Shown here: one piece after another, positions 10,556 through 21,398 of the stretch
Position numbering within the stretch: the first letter of the stretch is position 1
How the letters are laid out: each line of letters begins with the position of its first letter
Origin: Desarmillaria ectypa
Taxonomy: Eukaryota > Basidiomycota > Agaricomycetes > Agaricales > Physalacriaceae
Assembly (NCBI GenBank): GCA_030407005.1
Contig: JAUDYN010000012.1
Coordinates: 248,001-312,000, forward strand
Direction of reading: 5' to 3'
Length of the DNA: 64,000 nt
Notes under the pieces: model-generated
Databases searched by the model: none
The model's input: only the letters and a program-made list of their open reading frames with translations
Told to the model about the DNA's origin: nothing
Position numbers and translations under genes: made by a program

Positions 10556-12208
10556 CTATTGTAGTGATAGTTCTACCAATGCCATCAGTTTCCTATGTGC
10601 AAATTCCTTAAACTCTACATTGCAACGGTCTTCTGGCGCCAAGGCAAACGACGTTCGTTCTACAGCCAGTACATCCTTCTTCGCCAAGATTGGAAAAACC
10701 AACGTCTGAGATTCCAACAGCCGCCCGATATACCTATCAGACCCCGACTCTGACTCAGTATACAGGTCACGACGGCGCTGCAGGCAGCGAATGACGCTCT
10801 GATGACCGTTCTCCTCTTTTGTCGTTATGGACAGTCGTTTAAGTCGAGGAACAACGAGAGGGTTGTACCCAGTATCCTCTACACCTTTGGGATACGAGGA
10901 TAATTGAGGGAAGACCAACGACAAGAGGAGGTCTGGGTCTGGGTTTACGAGATGAAGGGAGGTAAGAACTTTCAGCCTTTGAATGAAACGTAACACGGCG
11001 GGGAGTTCGTGGTCCTTAACTAACCCCCTGTCGACCTGTGAAGTAGTCGCAACAATGGACTCCTCCCTAGAAAACCTGACACTTCGGATGGAGAGGCCGA
11101 GGAGCTGTTGCAGAGGCAAATACTCTATCAGGTGATTAAACGCGTCTGCCGTCCTTGCATACAAGATATCCTCAGTGTCTACAGGAAGTGCCTCCCTCGG
11201 AAGAGTTGGGGTGGTATAATGTAATTCCAGTTTCTTCAATGAAGGAACATCCAAGCCAGCCACAAAAACGGAGACCTCTACTGGGTCAGTGAAACCAAGT
11301 TCGAGTGAGCTCAGTTGAGGAAGGTTCAGGTCCATCCGCGCTCCGGTGGAAGGCAAAGCACCGGAAATTGATAGGGAGCACAACGTTGGGCTCCCCAAGA
11401 GAATATCCCGTAGCTCTGTATGAGTCGGCCTGTGGTCCCAAGGAATGTAACTGATTGACAAGGAGGAGAGGTTGGTCGCGCAGAATCGTCCCCACTTATA
11501 ATGAGCGCCATGGAGTTCGACATCGCGGATATTGGGATACAATGAAGACCCGGAACGCCGCAAGGCATCCTTGATATCCGGAAGGCTTGTGCCATCCAGA
11601 GAAAATAAGGTCAGGGTATCGCAAGGGAACAGAGCAGTTTTGCGATGGTAGCTCTGTACAATCGACTGCAAGATATGGAAGCGGTATTCCAAGTTGAAAC
11701 CCTGGAGCATCGGCAGTGGGACGCTCCTAAAATGCTGCAAAATGTACTGCTGGACCGTCCAGTTCGGACATATCATCTGGAGAGTCCTGATTCGGCGTGC
11801 ATTCTCAGCGAGGGTCAATCCCAGTAGATCGATATGATCAAACGTGAAGGGAAGATGTTCGTCGCCTTCTGGAGGAGCGATGATATCCCCTAGCACATCG
11901 AGATTAATCATGATGTCAATAGGGCAGGACCGTGAGCGCTCGAGGTACAATGCCACGACTGGGAAGGCTCTAGCGCAAGATATGGCGTAGCGAGATGAGC
12001 TGAATGAAAGTTCGTTGACGTCTATTTGTGTCCAAAATAAAGGTGAAGATATGACAAGGTAACGCCATCGACGGTTGGTCCAGGAGAGCGTCATTGGCGA
12101 GGTAGCATCTTGGAACATGGGCGGATTGATGAGGTGTTCGAAAATATATAGAAGAATGTGGTCGCATAGTAGACGATCGATCAGACATTCATCGAGAGGC
12201 GGACTCAT
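10556..12208 (-). CDS. F-box protein with leucine-rich-like repeats
   Basis: A single 550-codon exon. The N-terminus (residues about 10-60) has the F-box-like pattern of basidiomycete F-box proteins: LLCDHILLYIFEHL, then SWTNRRWRYLVISSPLFWTQ. The rest has irregular leucine-rich segments (LSSLSISYIPWD, LCSLSISGALPS, LSSLELGFTDP, LKKLELHYTTP, LTSLHLVNPDPD). Such proteins are thought to be substrate receptors of SCF ubiquitin ligases, binding Skp1 through the F-box; substrates are unknown. The start at 12208 is the first Met and lies 15 codons before the F-box helix. The C-terminal end lies beside solo LTR A. Family call is good; no specific role can be inferred. Confidence 0.75.
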   Translation of the reverse strand: MSPPLDECLIDRLLCDHILLYIFEHLINPPMFQDATSPMTLSWTNRRWRYLVISSPLFWTQIDVNELSFSSSRYAISCARAFPVVALYLERSRSCPIDIMINLDVLGDIIAPPEGDEHLPFTFDHIDLLGLTLAENARRIRTLQMICPNWTVQQYILQHFRSVPLPMLQGFNLEYRFHILQSIVQSYHRKTALFPCDTLTLFSLDGTSLPDIKDALRRSGSSLYPNIRDVELHGAHYKWGRFCATNLSSLSISYIPWDHRPTHTELRDILLGSPTLCSLSISGALPSTGARMDLNLPQLSSLELGFTDPVEVSVFVAGLDVPSLKKLELHYTTPTLPREALPVDTEDILYARTADAFNHLIEYLPLQQLLGLSIRSVRFSREESIVATTSQVDRGLVKDHELPAVLRFIQRLKVLTSLHLVNPDPDLLLSLVFPQLSSYPKGVEDTGYNPLVVPRLKRLSITTKEENGHQSVIRCLQRRRDLYTESESGSDRYIGRLLESQTLVFPILAKKDVLAVERTSFALAPEDRCNVEFKEFAHRKLMALVELSLQ

Positions 12209-12722
12209 CTCCTACTTCTTCGCCTAAGAGGTTAATTTTTAGCCTTCGTGGAAGATGAGAGTAAGAATTTGTACCTGGTTATGGAGTGGCTTCGCTCACA
12301 GGTTGACCGAGTTATTAATAGAGGCAGCCTGAGACTCGGAGAGACGACGACACCGCCATGGCGTCTATATAAGCCCACCAGAACAAACAACGCTCTGTTG
12401 TCTGTATAAGGCTAGTGACTCGCCGCCTACCGATGTCCCCATTGTTCGAAGATTGATGGTGGCAGAGCTCCTTGTGTATTCGTTGAATTACCGGCGGTAG
12501 CCTACATGGTCGTTTATTCACTTAGATTCAACCATAGGGATCTGACTATTAAGTCTGTAAATAGATTTGCATTTCGAATTTGAGGTAAACGCGCTCATAC
12601 TAAGCCAACGATAATGACGAAAGGGCACAAAAGTTATATGAGGGAGCTCACTTCAATGGTGAACGCCTGGATCTTTCTATAGAATACCACCTGCGTGTTC
12701 AATAGAATCCCGAAGGTGTAAT
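12209..12722. other. intergenic, no gene seen
   Basis: Promoter side of the F-box gene and 3' flank of the ChaC-like gene. A 68-codon minus frame at 12315-12521 has no motif. Confidence 0.4.
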
Positions 12723-14000
12723 CTACTTGGCGATTCTAGGTCTCACGGGCATCTAAAGAACGAACAATTTCCTGCCAATACGTTTTTCAGAATAGATGCA
12801 TCCAGGTAAAACTCGGAAATATACCTCCAGAGCAAAGAGGTGTGAGTCGTACGAATCTGGTGAGAGCTGTCGTATAGCTGAGGCCAAATTGTAGAGGTAG
12901 TCCTGTGCGTCAGATTTGTCATTTGCAATGGCTCCAGTCAATACTTGATAGCCTACTTTGTTAGGCCCGGAGGGACCGACAGATTTCCAGATCGTTTCCG
13001 CGAGGATCGGCAGGGGTTCGGCACCGACTAAATATGTTTGTAAGAGATGAGGTTCAAGGATAATCGATGACGCTTACTAAACGAAGGGTTATCATTTCGG
13101 CCGACGTAGCACTATCATCAGGATATTGCTCATTGTGGTGTCAGAAGGCGAAGAATCGACAACTTACATACGCCTGTTTTTTAGTAGTGTCACGAATGAG
13201 CTATAGTGACGCGATGATATAAGAAATGTGCTCACGCCATGTATTATCATCTTGTCGGTTTTACAATCGGAAGAATCAAGATCGTGTATGTCGATGGTTT
13301 CCATGGTATATCCATCCTAGAGTGAAAGGTTAATTTTTAGCTACGGGAGAAAAGGGTGTTGGGACTTTTTCTCGGTAGTCTGGGTTCGCCGGTAAGTGCA
13401 AGAAAACCGTTGACAATGGGTATCGTACCTAGGTAGTCTCTGACTTCAGACTCGTAAGCTGGGTCAATCGTATATGCAATTCCTGTAGTTCACAATAAGC
13501 AAACGCGGGTAAAAGTATAGTCCTGCGAATCGTACCCCAAACAATGTCCTCGTGAGGAAATGGATCCTAAACCACAGAAGGTATGTCAGGAAAATACGGT
13601 GAATGGGAGTGGAAACCAACAGAGTCAGAAAACTTGTCCCAATCTTCTATATGTACGAGGGTGACAACGCGTCCTGGATTCTATGATGTTGTGTAAACAC
13701 TATTCGGCATTGGCAGAAGACAGAATATATCACCTCCGGTGTTCCTCTGTGATCATGCGATTTCTGCGCGAATCTACGAACATATCCTTTCAAGAAGCCA
13801 GGCACTTGTACAAGTCAGTACGTGCGGTCTAACTACATGACTAAGGCTTGCCTCTCGCAATGGTATGTGGAGGAGGCTATGCTTTGTTAGTACACAGCTG
13901 AAAGCGACAGAGATAAAGGTACTTTAAAGATAAGAGATCCATATCCAAATATGATGAATGAAGGACGTTCGATACTACCTGTGGTGGTGGTCGAATCCAT
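12723..14000 (-). CDS. ChaC-type glutathione-specific gamma-glutamylcyclotransferase
   Basis: Degrades cytosolic glutathione to 5-oxoproline and Cys-Gly. About 220 residues are split over some 13 small exons, so no long frame shows. In order from 14000: MDSTTTTGSIERPSFI then IFGYGSLIFK (the nucleotide-like binding loop of the GGCT fold); PPPHTIAR; GFLKGYVRRFAQKSHDHRGT; NPGRVVTLVHIEDWDKF; DPFPHEDIVWG; IAYTIDPAYESEVRDYL; DYREK (14-nt exon, catalytic Glu); DGYTMETIDIHDLD; AY (6-nt exon); CYVGRNDNPSF; GAEPLPILAETIWKSVGPSG; DYLYNLASAIRQL; SYDSHLFALE; and a short tail to a TAG at 12723. The order and spacing match ChaC2-type proteins. One intron (13805-13851) uses a GC donor. Start and last exon are by eye. 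Confidence 0.85.
13168..13173 (-). other. 6-nt micro-exon (Ala-Tyr) in the ChaC-like gene
   Basis: On the minus strand, AAAAAACAG ends one intron (13174-13235, 62 nt), GCGTAT follows, and GTAAGTTG starts the next intron (13112-13167, 56 nt, ending ATGATAG). Including it joins ...MIIHG to AY to CYVGRNDNP in frame, giving the expected beta-strand before the YVG motif of ChaC proteins. Confidence 0.65.
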
Positions 14001-14263
14001 AGATCGATCAAGGGGAAATTGAAATAGACTTTTTACTTTCTGGGCCGGCGGCAATAGCCGATGGCGAGTATTCTCCCGTGCTCCAAATCTGTATCCTCAA
14101 TAGTAGCTGATCCTTGAAGACCTACAGTAGTCAGGACTCAGAGTCTTCAGTCTGTCTGCTATGTCGATGTGTGGTCCAATTTAATGATTCATTCTTACAA
14201 GGTCAGTACACAATTCTTTTTCCTGATTTAACCAAAATTTGTCGGCTAATTAAGAAAGGCTTT

Positions 14264-16931
14264 TCAACGCCATGTCGTCGTCAAAGTCTGAGTTGCACCA
14301 GAAGATACAACTGTAGCATCATGGTTCGGATCAGATTCCCATACCACCTAGAAAGCATGTTAGCATCCAGAACTCCCAGTATCTCAGTACGGTTATAGTT
14401 GCGCTCACAGAACCATCCGTTTCTTTTCTTATAAACTTGTACTCGAAAGCTGTACCTACAGGGATATTAACAGTAACCTCCCATACAGGATAATTGCTCG
14501 CTGAAAGAGCGATCTGGTTAAGAACATATGAATAAGTAGCGGAACAAGAAAATGAATAGGTAGCGCTTACAGAGGACGCAGGTGCCCAGTTCCCCAGTTG
14601 TGATATACTACCCACAACGAAAATATTCTAGACGAATATAAGTAAAAGACACTCCAACGAGGAGAGGCTCACCTCGCCGAATGTCGTAGTAGCGGTTTCG
14701 GCAAATGTCACTGCGACAGAACCAGAGTTGCCACCAGATGCAGAGCTTATACCTAGAAAATCTTTCAAGCCAAGTTCGGCACGGGAGAATGTGAGGTACC
14801 CGTTGCGCCTGTATGGATAGCTACTGCGCCGTGAGCCGGAACTGTTGCAGTGAACGAACCGCCAGATACGGTGAAACTTGGTGAATGAAGGATATCAGAG
14901 GTAATGGATTCGAAGCCTCTGTAGAAAGACGAACATACCCCGAACCGGTGCAAGTGCCATTAGAGCTTGTTCCACTGATAATATCGCAGTAAGGTCCGTC
15001 AGCTAATGAGGTCGTAAAGCTTGAAGTCCATACGGAAGCTGCATTATTGATGGCTACGAAACCAGCGGACCCTTAGATAGATATCAGACATCGACCGCAA
15101 TACGAGGGCAGAATACGAGATTCACCTCGTCCAAAAGCGATTTGCGAGGATTGAGGTGACACCCAGTTAGTTAATGCAGCAGAGCCCACGTTATTCCGGA
15201 ACCCAACCATGCCGGTGAAGGCTATCCAACGGTGCTGGCAGTACCATCCGTTCACTCCCCCTGTACCTGAGCAAGTTCCCACACCTAGTAAAGGATGGTT
15301 AGAATTTCCTGGGGAGATAAACAATGGAACGTACCATTGTTAGGGGCACCATCGTCAGTCGTCGAATATTGGTAGCTAGACAGAATAGTAGGCGTTCCGT
15401 ATGGGTGAGCAAGCGAGAATATCGTTGCAATCTGAGATGGGAATCAACTACGTGAGCTGAAGCACCCAACGTGAGTACAAACCACGTAGGCGTTGTTAGA
15501 CGAGTTGACGTTGAGAGAATTGCCGTTCTGAGAAACATCGTCAGGTCTGCCATCATGAACGATATTATGGCATACCCGTTCGGTATCGTGATTCGCTACA
15601 AAGACATTCGCCTGTGACCCGGATATCCATCCTATATCGTCATCAGGCATCATGAGGTATGACCTAAACGAGTGTACTAGCCTTGACTGTCCAGATTCTC
15701 TAATCCGGAAATGGTGCCACCTCCGAAGGCGTTCTGGAGAGCCGTGGTGTAACGGAATCTACAGAAATTTAAGGTTGACTTTGAAGTATTATTTCTGTCA
15801 GCTCATACTCTTGAACATCGCCAATCCCGACATATTCTGACGGCTGAACAGCTTCGCCAGCTCCCCAGATGACTTCCTGAGTAATGTATGGCGAAGATGA
15901 GAAGCGGCTCGTGATGTTGGCGATATCGACCGCAGCAATGTCTAGATGAGCTATTTGAGTCGCTGTGCGTAACCAAGTGAAGAAAAAACTCGCGTTTCGC
16001 GGCATCTAAACGCAGACCGTCAACTCCGAGAGAAAGGAGGTCGTTCGCATATTCAGCTAGACGCCCGCGAACATATTCCGTTTCCGTCGCAAGGCTGGAA
16101 AGCATTAGCTTGCTTGACAAAAACACGAATACGTGAAATGTACTCCGCGAGGCCGTCCAGTTCACAAGTTTGGACTTGTGCTCGACTGGCATAATTTTCG
16201 ATATCACCGGTACTTGTGAGAGTACAATGATGGAAATCCTACCAGAGAATAGGTACAGAATGAGCGCGATGAAGGAAGGGAACCTACCTGGTATTGATAT
16301 ATGCCAGGATATACCTATTGTTGGAAAGTATTAGAGGCAGAGGCAGAGGTGAAGGTAGAGTCAACGAACATAGTGGGTGTAGGTATCACCTGCAACCCCA
16401 GTACCCGAGTCCATGCCGGTCATATGATTGAAGATGGTGTCTACAGGGCAGCCAATGACGATACTCTTGGAGTGATAGAATAGAACGAGCATACCAGCGA
16501 TTATTCTAACACCGACTGAGTGACACGTCGTTATCATACTGACCAGCATCTCAATAAACAGGTGAAAAGAGTGTTGAAAAAAAACCAAACTTTGCAAATT
16601 CTTCCCTGTTGCCGCGCTTTGAGACTAAAGTGTATGTAACCGGCTGGTAATCCGTCCACCACTGGGTGCCGGTAATGTGTTCCGACGGTGGACTGACTGC
16701 TCGACTTTAGAACAGAAATCACATGATGGGAGATGCGTGAAGCTTGCCTTGAACAAAACCGTAGCCAGCAGGTCCGATGAAATCAGTACATTCGGAAGCT
16801 ATACTGTCCCATGTCCATTCGAACATCTGGACGATGACTGTGTGGCTTCCGGAAGGAGCTCGACGCAGAGAGGGTAGGGCGAGAACGCACCGTAAAAGGA
16901 TGAGAAGGTGCCCTAGTACTATGGGGAGCAT
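14264..16931 (-). CDS. secreted alpha-amylase with C-terminal CBM20
   Basis: Endo-acting starch hydrolase of family GH13. The start at 16931 gives a signal peptide ([20 protein letters not shown]). The catalytic domain follows in many exons: [64 protein letters not shown] (nucleophile Asp), [18 protein letters not shown] (acid/base Glu) and FVANHDTER (third acidic residue). An all-beta C domain contains [16 protein letters not shown]. The last about 100 residues are a starch-binding CBM20: [52 protein letters not shown], ending TTTWR and TGA at 14264. Intron 1 has a GC donor (CAAG|GCAAGC) where the paralogue at 36111 has GT. All three catalytic residues are present, so it appears functional. 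Confidence 0.93.
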
Positions 16932-16939
16932 AATAGGTA

Positions 16940-17310
16940 GAAAGTGAGGGTAATGCTATTATGTTCCATTATAGTGGCCTTTAAATACACCTCGTCCGGC
17001 TTGTGAAAAATTAGATCATGAGCACAAGTGGGGCTATCCGTGCGGATTACTCACCGATGCAAACTGGAATTAAACGGTGGATGGGGGCTATAACAGCCGT
17101 CGAAATCATTTCAAGACCATTATCGACATACCTACTGATAGGTATTGCTCCCTTGGAAAACCCACTCGAGAAAACAGAGCTGAAATGCACGTTAAGGGAA
17201 CAAGCTCAGAATTTTCCTCCGGATTTTACCTTTCAAAGCACATGGTTATCACGGATGTTAATCATCATATGGTCCTCAGACTAAAGGCACCCAGGTCATT
17301 CGGCAGTTAG
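16940..17310 (-). promoter_or_regulatory. amylase 1 promoter, conserved with amylase 2
   Basis: Two blocks match the upstream region of the amylase at 36111 in inverted orientation. The proximal block (about 16955-17040) shares CACTTGTGCTCATGATCT, TTTTTCACAAGC and a TATTTAAA box. The distal block (about 17200-17306) shares CACGGATGTTAATCATCATA, CCTTTCAAAGCACATGG and ACCCAGGTCATT. The blocks sit at nearly the same distances from the two start codons (distal block about 300-380 bp), suggesting retained regulatory sites for carbon-source control. Confidence 0.6.
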
Positions 17311-18119
17311 TATTGCGACCGAACCATCTGGGTGAGGTCATAGCTGGCGATGGTGCGCAAGAACCAGACCGCAGTCTGTCATCGGGTTAGTCAGATATGC
17401 GTCCGAAAGATACTACAAGTGGCCAGAAGTCTAAGAAAATGCAAAGACTGATACTGTTCAGGAAAATTAAAATCGAAGCGCGGGAAAAGAAGTACTTTTC
17501 AATCATTTTGACATAGATCTCTGGGGGTTTCTTCTTCTGCGGTAAGAGACGTCTAATCTTATCAGTGAGAAGTTGTTAACAGTACCTGGATTACTACTGA
17601 TCCAGTCCAATTTTGAACCGATCCGACAAGACCACGTGCTGTTGGACTATTCGGACCCCGGGAAGCTCGATATCCTAGTCAACCTATGCGGCCCAGGTAT
17701 TATTTTCATTCTTGTACCCGAAAGTCCTCCTCCAAGAATTCGGTGCTGGAGCTGAAGTTGATGAGTGATCAACGATGAGTCAATCAGCTTGGCCGGCGCT
17801 GAGATCCACTATGATGTCTGTGGTTCTCAATTCGAACGTCGCCATACACCTGCCACCAATCGCCCAAAACCAAACCAGAGAACGTAAATCCGAGTGTGTC
17901 AAATCGCCATCTAAAGGGCTGCTGTTTGGCGTCTTTAAATGTGCACAAATTTACTTCACTCAGCACTGTGCAACAACAACACGAAGCCTTCGCTGATTAC
18001 TTCGCCTTCCTAGCTTCAAGTACATTGAAGAGAGTCAAAAGAGCTGACTTGGAAAATCGGGCCCTGTCACTACGTTTTGATGTTAATGTGTAGGATACTG
18101 GTTGATAATTCACACATCA
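17311..18119. other. between amylase 1 and the amylase relic; possible decayed ORF
   Basis: A minus-strand frame at 17784-17966 (with PFRWRFDTLGFTFSGLVLGD) looks protein-like but breaks into stops in every continuation I tried. No family is recognised. It may be another remnant. Confidence 0.25.
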
Positions 18120-18390
18120 CTGGGATCCGATAATGTGTTCAGCTAGCGAGCTAACCGTTTGAAACACAATATATGAGATTTTGATAGCTCGCCTTGAACG
18201 AACCTCGCAGCCAGCAAGCCCGATGAAATCAGAGAACTCGGAAGCAATGCTATCCTAGGTCCGTTGGAACATCTGAACAATGACTGCGCAAGTTTCGAAA
18301 AGGAAATCTGTTCGGATGATACAGCGAGGTCGCATGATGGGAGGAGTGGGAGGGAGAAGAACATCATGAGAGGTACAGTAGAAGATGAGG
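18120..18390 (-). pseudogene. alpha-amylase 5' fragment (pseudogene)
   Basis: On the minus strand the frame reads VIVQMFQRT, a stop, DSIASEFSDFIGLAG, then shifts. This is the amylase N-terminal segment [25 protein letters not shown] with a Trp codon mutated to a stop and a later frame break. The exon-2 region is also recognisable at the DNA level (CACTGGGATCCGATAATGTG versus CACTGGGTGCCGGTAATGTG in the intact gene). Only the first about 270 bp of the gene remains. It has the same orientation as the intact gene 1.2 kb away, so it is probably a decayed tandem duplicate. Confidence 0.8.
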
Positions 18391-20748
18391 ATAAAGCCGT
18401 TACGATTCGTCCTGTTGGGTTTACATAATAACTGCATAATATCGAGCAATTTGGATTCTTTCCCAGGGTGAACTTCTGTCAAATGGTGAATGTCCGTCCG
18501 GGGTTTTAAGTGCAAGATACTGAGGCTTAATGATATCGACCTGAAGGCATAGAAATACACCCTTTTTCTCTTTTTTGCTGGCATTTATCCGTGTATGCGC
18601 CTACAAAAGCTTGATATCAAAGAAGCGATGACCGTGTAAGTTGCTACATTGGACAAAGCGCACGTAATTCTGGACAGGATGTTGAAAATCAGGCTCAAGA
18701 TCCGTAAATGATCATCCCAACATCTGTCGATTGGCCAGTAAATCAAGGAGCCTCCGTGCAGTCTTCCCTTCGTCACCTTCAGCCTCTACGTGAGAAATAA
18801 ACAGCACAGGCTCCGCTGATCTTTTCTCCGCCTTGAAAAGACCATCTGAAAGGGGCCGAATCGTCGTGCGACTTGTCTCATGAGATATATAAGCATAATG
18901 GGCATGCTACCGTAACTTTCTGGTAATGCCTCGGGTCGTTGTAATAATATTTTCCAGGTATGATCGCTATAAAGAACGATGAGACTTGTAAGATCATCCT
19001 AGTAACTTTCAGTCAACACATCGACAAAATGGATCTCTCTGGAGGGGCCTGTGCGGTCTGTACTTCTGTTAATTTCTGGTAGTAGATGCTCCATAGATGA
19101 TTTGGTGCACCGTCAGAATTCCAGATGAGTAGACTGTCAGAATAAGCCGATTACCAGAGCTCCCAGAACATTACTGTTCGGAGGGTATGGTATACTCATG
19201 GTAGAAGCGAATTTTTAATGTATTTGTACCCTGAGGTAAATTCGTGCATGTAAAGTAGCCAAAGAGCTGCCTTCTAGACAGCAACCTGAGGGCATGCCCT
19301 AATTTAGGGCATTTTCTGGTTTTGTTGGCGTCTGTTCAGAATTCATGGTGCAATAGTGATGGTTGTGCGTCAATGTTCCCTACCCCTAGAACCTTGAGAA
19401 ACTTCTGAATGACGTCATTGACATCCAATCGGGAAAACCAAATCGGGAGGGTCATCTTATTTCCTCGATCAATTGACAAGCCTATGACGCACGCGTAGAT
19501 CCCCGCCCTCGTGCACGGACCTCCCGATGATTATAAAAGGGCAGCCATCTTTGTTCCGCCCTCTGTTGCTCCTTTCTTACTCCCAACCATCTCCAGATAA
19601 CCACGGCGTCCCGCGCACGACCTTCGAATCATATATGCAGTTCTTTTCACCAAAGCAGAGCCATTGGCCCTACCACTAGAATGACGGTAGCAAGACTAGT
19701 TCTGCTCTTGATCACATGCACGATCGACTTGTCAACTTCCGAATTCACCAATACCATCCTGTCCCGGTCCCGCTGTTGCTGTTCCCATGTTCCCGTGTGT
19801 TGCTGTCTTGTTGTGTTATCGTTCCCATGTATTCTTGTTTCATGGGCCCGAGCTCTGCTGCTGTCGTCACACTGTTTCTCGAAATAGCATGCGGCATTGT
19901 CGGCGCTTGCTTGGTGCTTGCGTTTTGTGGTTCCATCGGCCCGAGCTCTGCTACTGCTGCTGGTATACTTTCTTGAAATGGTGTGGTGTCAAGCAGCGCT
20001 TTTTCGGTGCTTGCGTTTCCGTCGTTCCCGTTGTTTTTTTGCATACTCGCATGAACGCCATCCGACTACGACACCGCTGCGTCTCAACGTCTCCCCCTCC
20101 CTATTATGCCAGCAATCAATCCTTTGGCCTGGATGTTTTCGATGTACATGTCTTACTGTTTCTCAATTATCAAGGACATATTTCTCTTGCAATCTTTCGC
20201 CGGTTGGTCACTCGCTTATGCCTTCCTCAATATACCCCACGAAGAGTCTCTGCTCCGCGAGATGCACTCAATAGTGTAATCACAACGGTACGAGTCTTCG
20301 TGGACACAGCGCATGGTTCTCCATGTCAGAGCTGTGGGCCCGGCCGTTCCTTATTGGGACCTTGTGCCGGTAACAACACCAACATCAACAACATCGCCCC
20401 TTCGTCATGAAGACGGCTCTGGGAACCTCGCCGAATATCCGATGATTCAAAGAACTTCTGCAAGCTGCTGGAATCACGTCAGGTTGGAACTTCCAAATAA
20501 GTATCATATATTAATATCATATCCATATGATAACCATATAACCACACTTTTAGTACTCATAGATTATCCAAAAATAATTCTCCGCCGCTTCCACGTCCGC
20601 TAGCTGATTCTATAGAAAGAAGCGCGTGGCCCTCCGTCACCAACCCTCTACACTCTGATCTGTACCAAGTCCTAATGTGCTGTTCACTATCTGCTGTCTG
20701 GCAAAAAGGTTTAGGATACCAAAATCCCCCACAAACTAAGAACTACCT
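18391..20748. other. gene-poor stretch with a TATA box and a short tandem repeat
   Basis: No supported coding gene. A clear TATA-like GATTATAAAAGGGC lies near 19531 and is followed by a C/T-rich leader, so transcription rightwards is likely. The downstream frames (19681-19887, 19787-20410, 19897-20274) are Cys- and Leu-rich products of a low-complexity repeat and overlap each other, so none is convincing. Confidence 0.35.
19845..20030. repeat. two degenerate 93-bp tandem units
   Basis: GGCCCGAGCTCTGCT recurs at 19845 and 19938, and GGTGCTTGCGTTT at 19913 and 20006, a constant 93-bp offset. The units also share a TTTCTxGAAAT segment. A 93-bp period keeps reading frame, but no frame is clearly selected for coding. 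Confidence 0.6.
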
Positions 20749-21357
20749 TCAATTCTCAACAACCTCCATCCGATGAAACGTCTTCACAAATTCAAACTGC
20801 GGCCCGGTCTCCGGACTGTGCGGGTAACGCGTGTGTTTCTCGACAGTACGCCACTCCTCTGCAATAATCATCAGAGCCTCTTCCCCATCTCTCGCTACGC
20901 CGCTCTGTACCAGCCAACATCCAATAACCATTCCCGTCCGCCCGATACCACCCCGGCAGTGAACTGCACAGATCTTTCCCCGCTCCTCGTTATCCCTCAA
21001 CACGTCCATCACGCGATGCATGTACCCCACACTGTCGGGAAGAGACCTGTCGCGTATGGGGAACCGATGGTACTCAATAGTCGTAGGGTCAATCCCCAGT
21101 AGTGTCGCACGCGTACAGAGAATGTGTGTGTAAGGTTTCAACTCGCCGTACTCGGTGAGGTCGATGAACGTCCGAACGCCCGCCGCAAGCAATGCGTCAA
21201 GCTTGGGTTTAAATGGAGTTTGAGGTGCCCATGGGTATTCGCACGCGACAAGAAAAGGTGTAGCCCAGTAGGAATTGGGTATTGGTCGTGGACACACAGC
21301 AGTGATTGCCAAAGGTCGGGACTCATCCTCTGAGTGGAAGTCGTGAGTGGAAAGCAT
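20749..21357 (-). CDS. protein tyrosine phosphatase-like protein
   Basis: A 202-residue single-exon protein with the cysteine phosphatase P-loop HCRGGIGRTG (Cys and Arg of CX5R intact) at about residues 133-142. It has an upstream general-acid loop candidate (FPIRDRSLPDS) and a C-terminal helical part (ALMIIAEEWRTVEKHTRYPH). It should hydrolyse phosphoester bonds on Tyr, dual-specificity or phosphoinositide/nucleotide substrates; small fungal members of this superfamily vary, so the substrate is open. The N-terminus includes PRPIPNSYWATPFLVACEYP, seen in stand-alone PTPs that start with a substrate-capping strand. Its start codon is only 41 bp from the edge of a sense-oriented solo LTR (21399-22048), which therefore probably supplies its promoter and leader. 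Confidence 0.82.
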   Translation of the reverse strand: MLSTHDFHSEDESRPLAITAVCPRPIPNSYWATPFLVACEYPWAPQTPFKPKLDALLAAGVRTFIDLTEYGELKPYTHILCTRATLLGIDPTTIEYHRFPIRDRSLPDSVGYMHRVMDVLRDNEERGKICAVHCRGGIGRTGMVIGCWLVQSGVARDGEEALMIIAEEWRTVEKHTRYPHSPETGPQFEFVKTFHRMEVVEN

Positions 21358-21398
21358 GGTTTTACGAGAAAGTGGGGATTAAGTATCAAGGAGCCGGG

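Noticed and set aside
10264..10611. 115-codon plus-strand frame
   Set aside because: Lies in solo LTR A and its flank; the LTR end and target duplication explain the sequence.
19787..20410. 207-codon Cys-rich frame
   Set aside because: Composition follows the 93-bp low-complexity repeat, and two other frames of similar length overlap it; no signal peptide or domain stands out.
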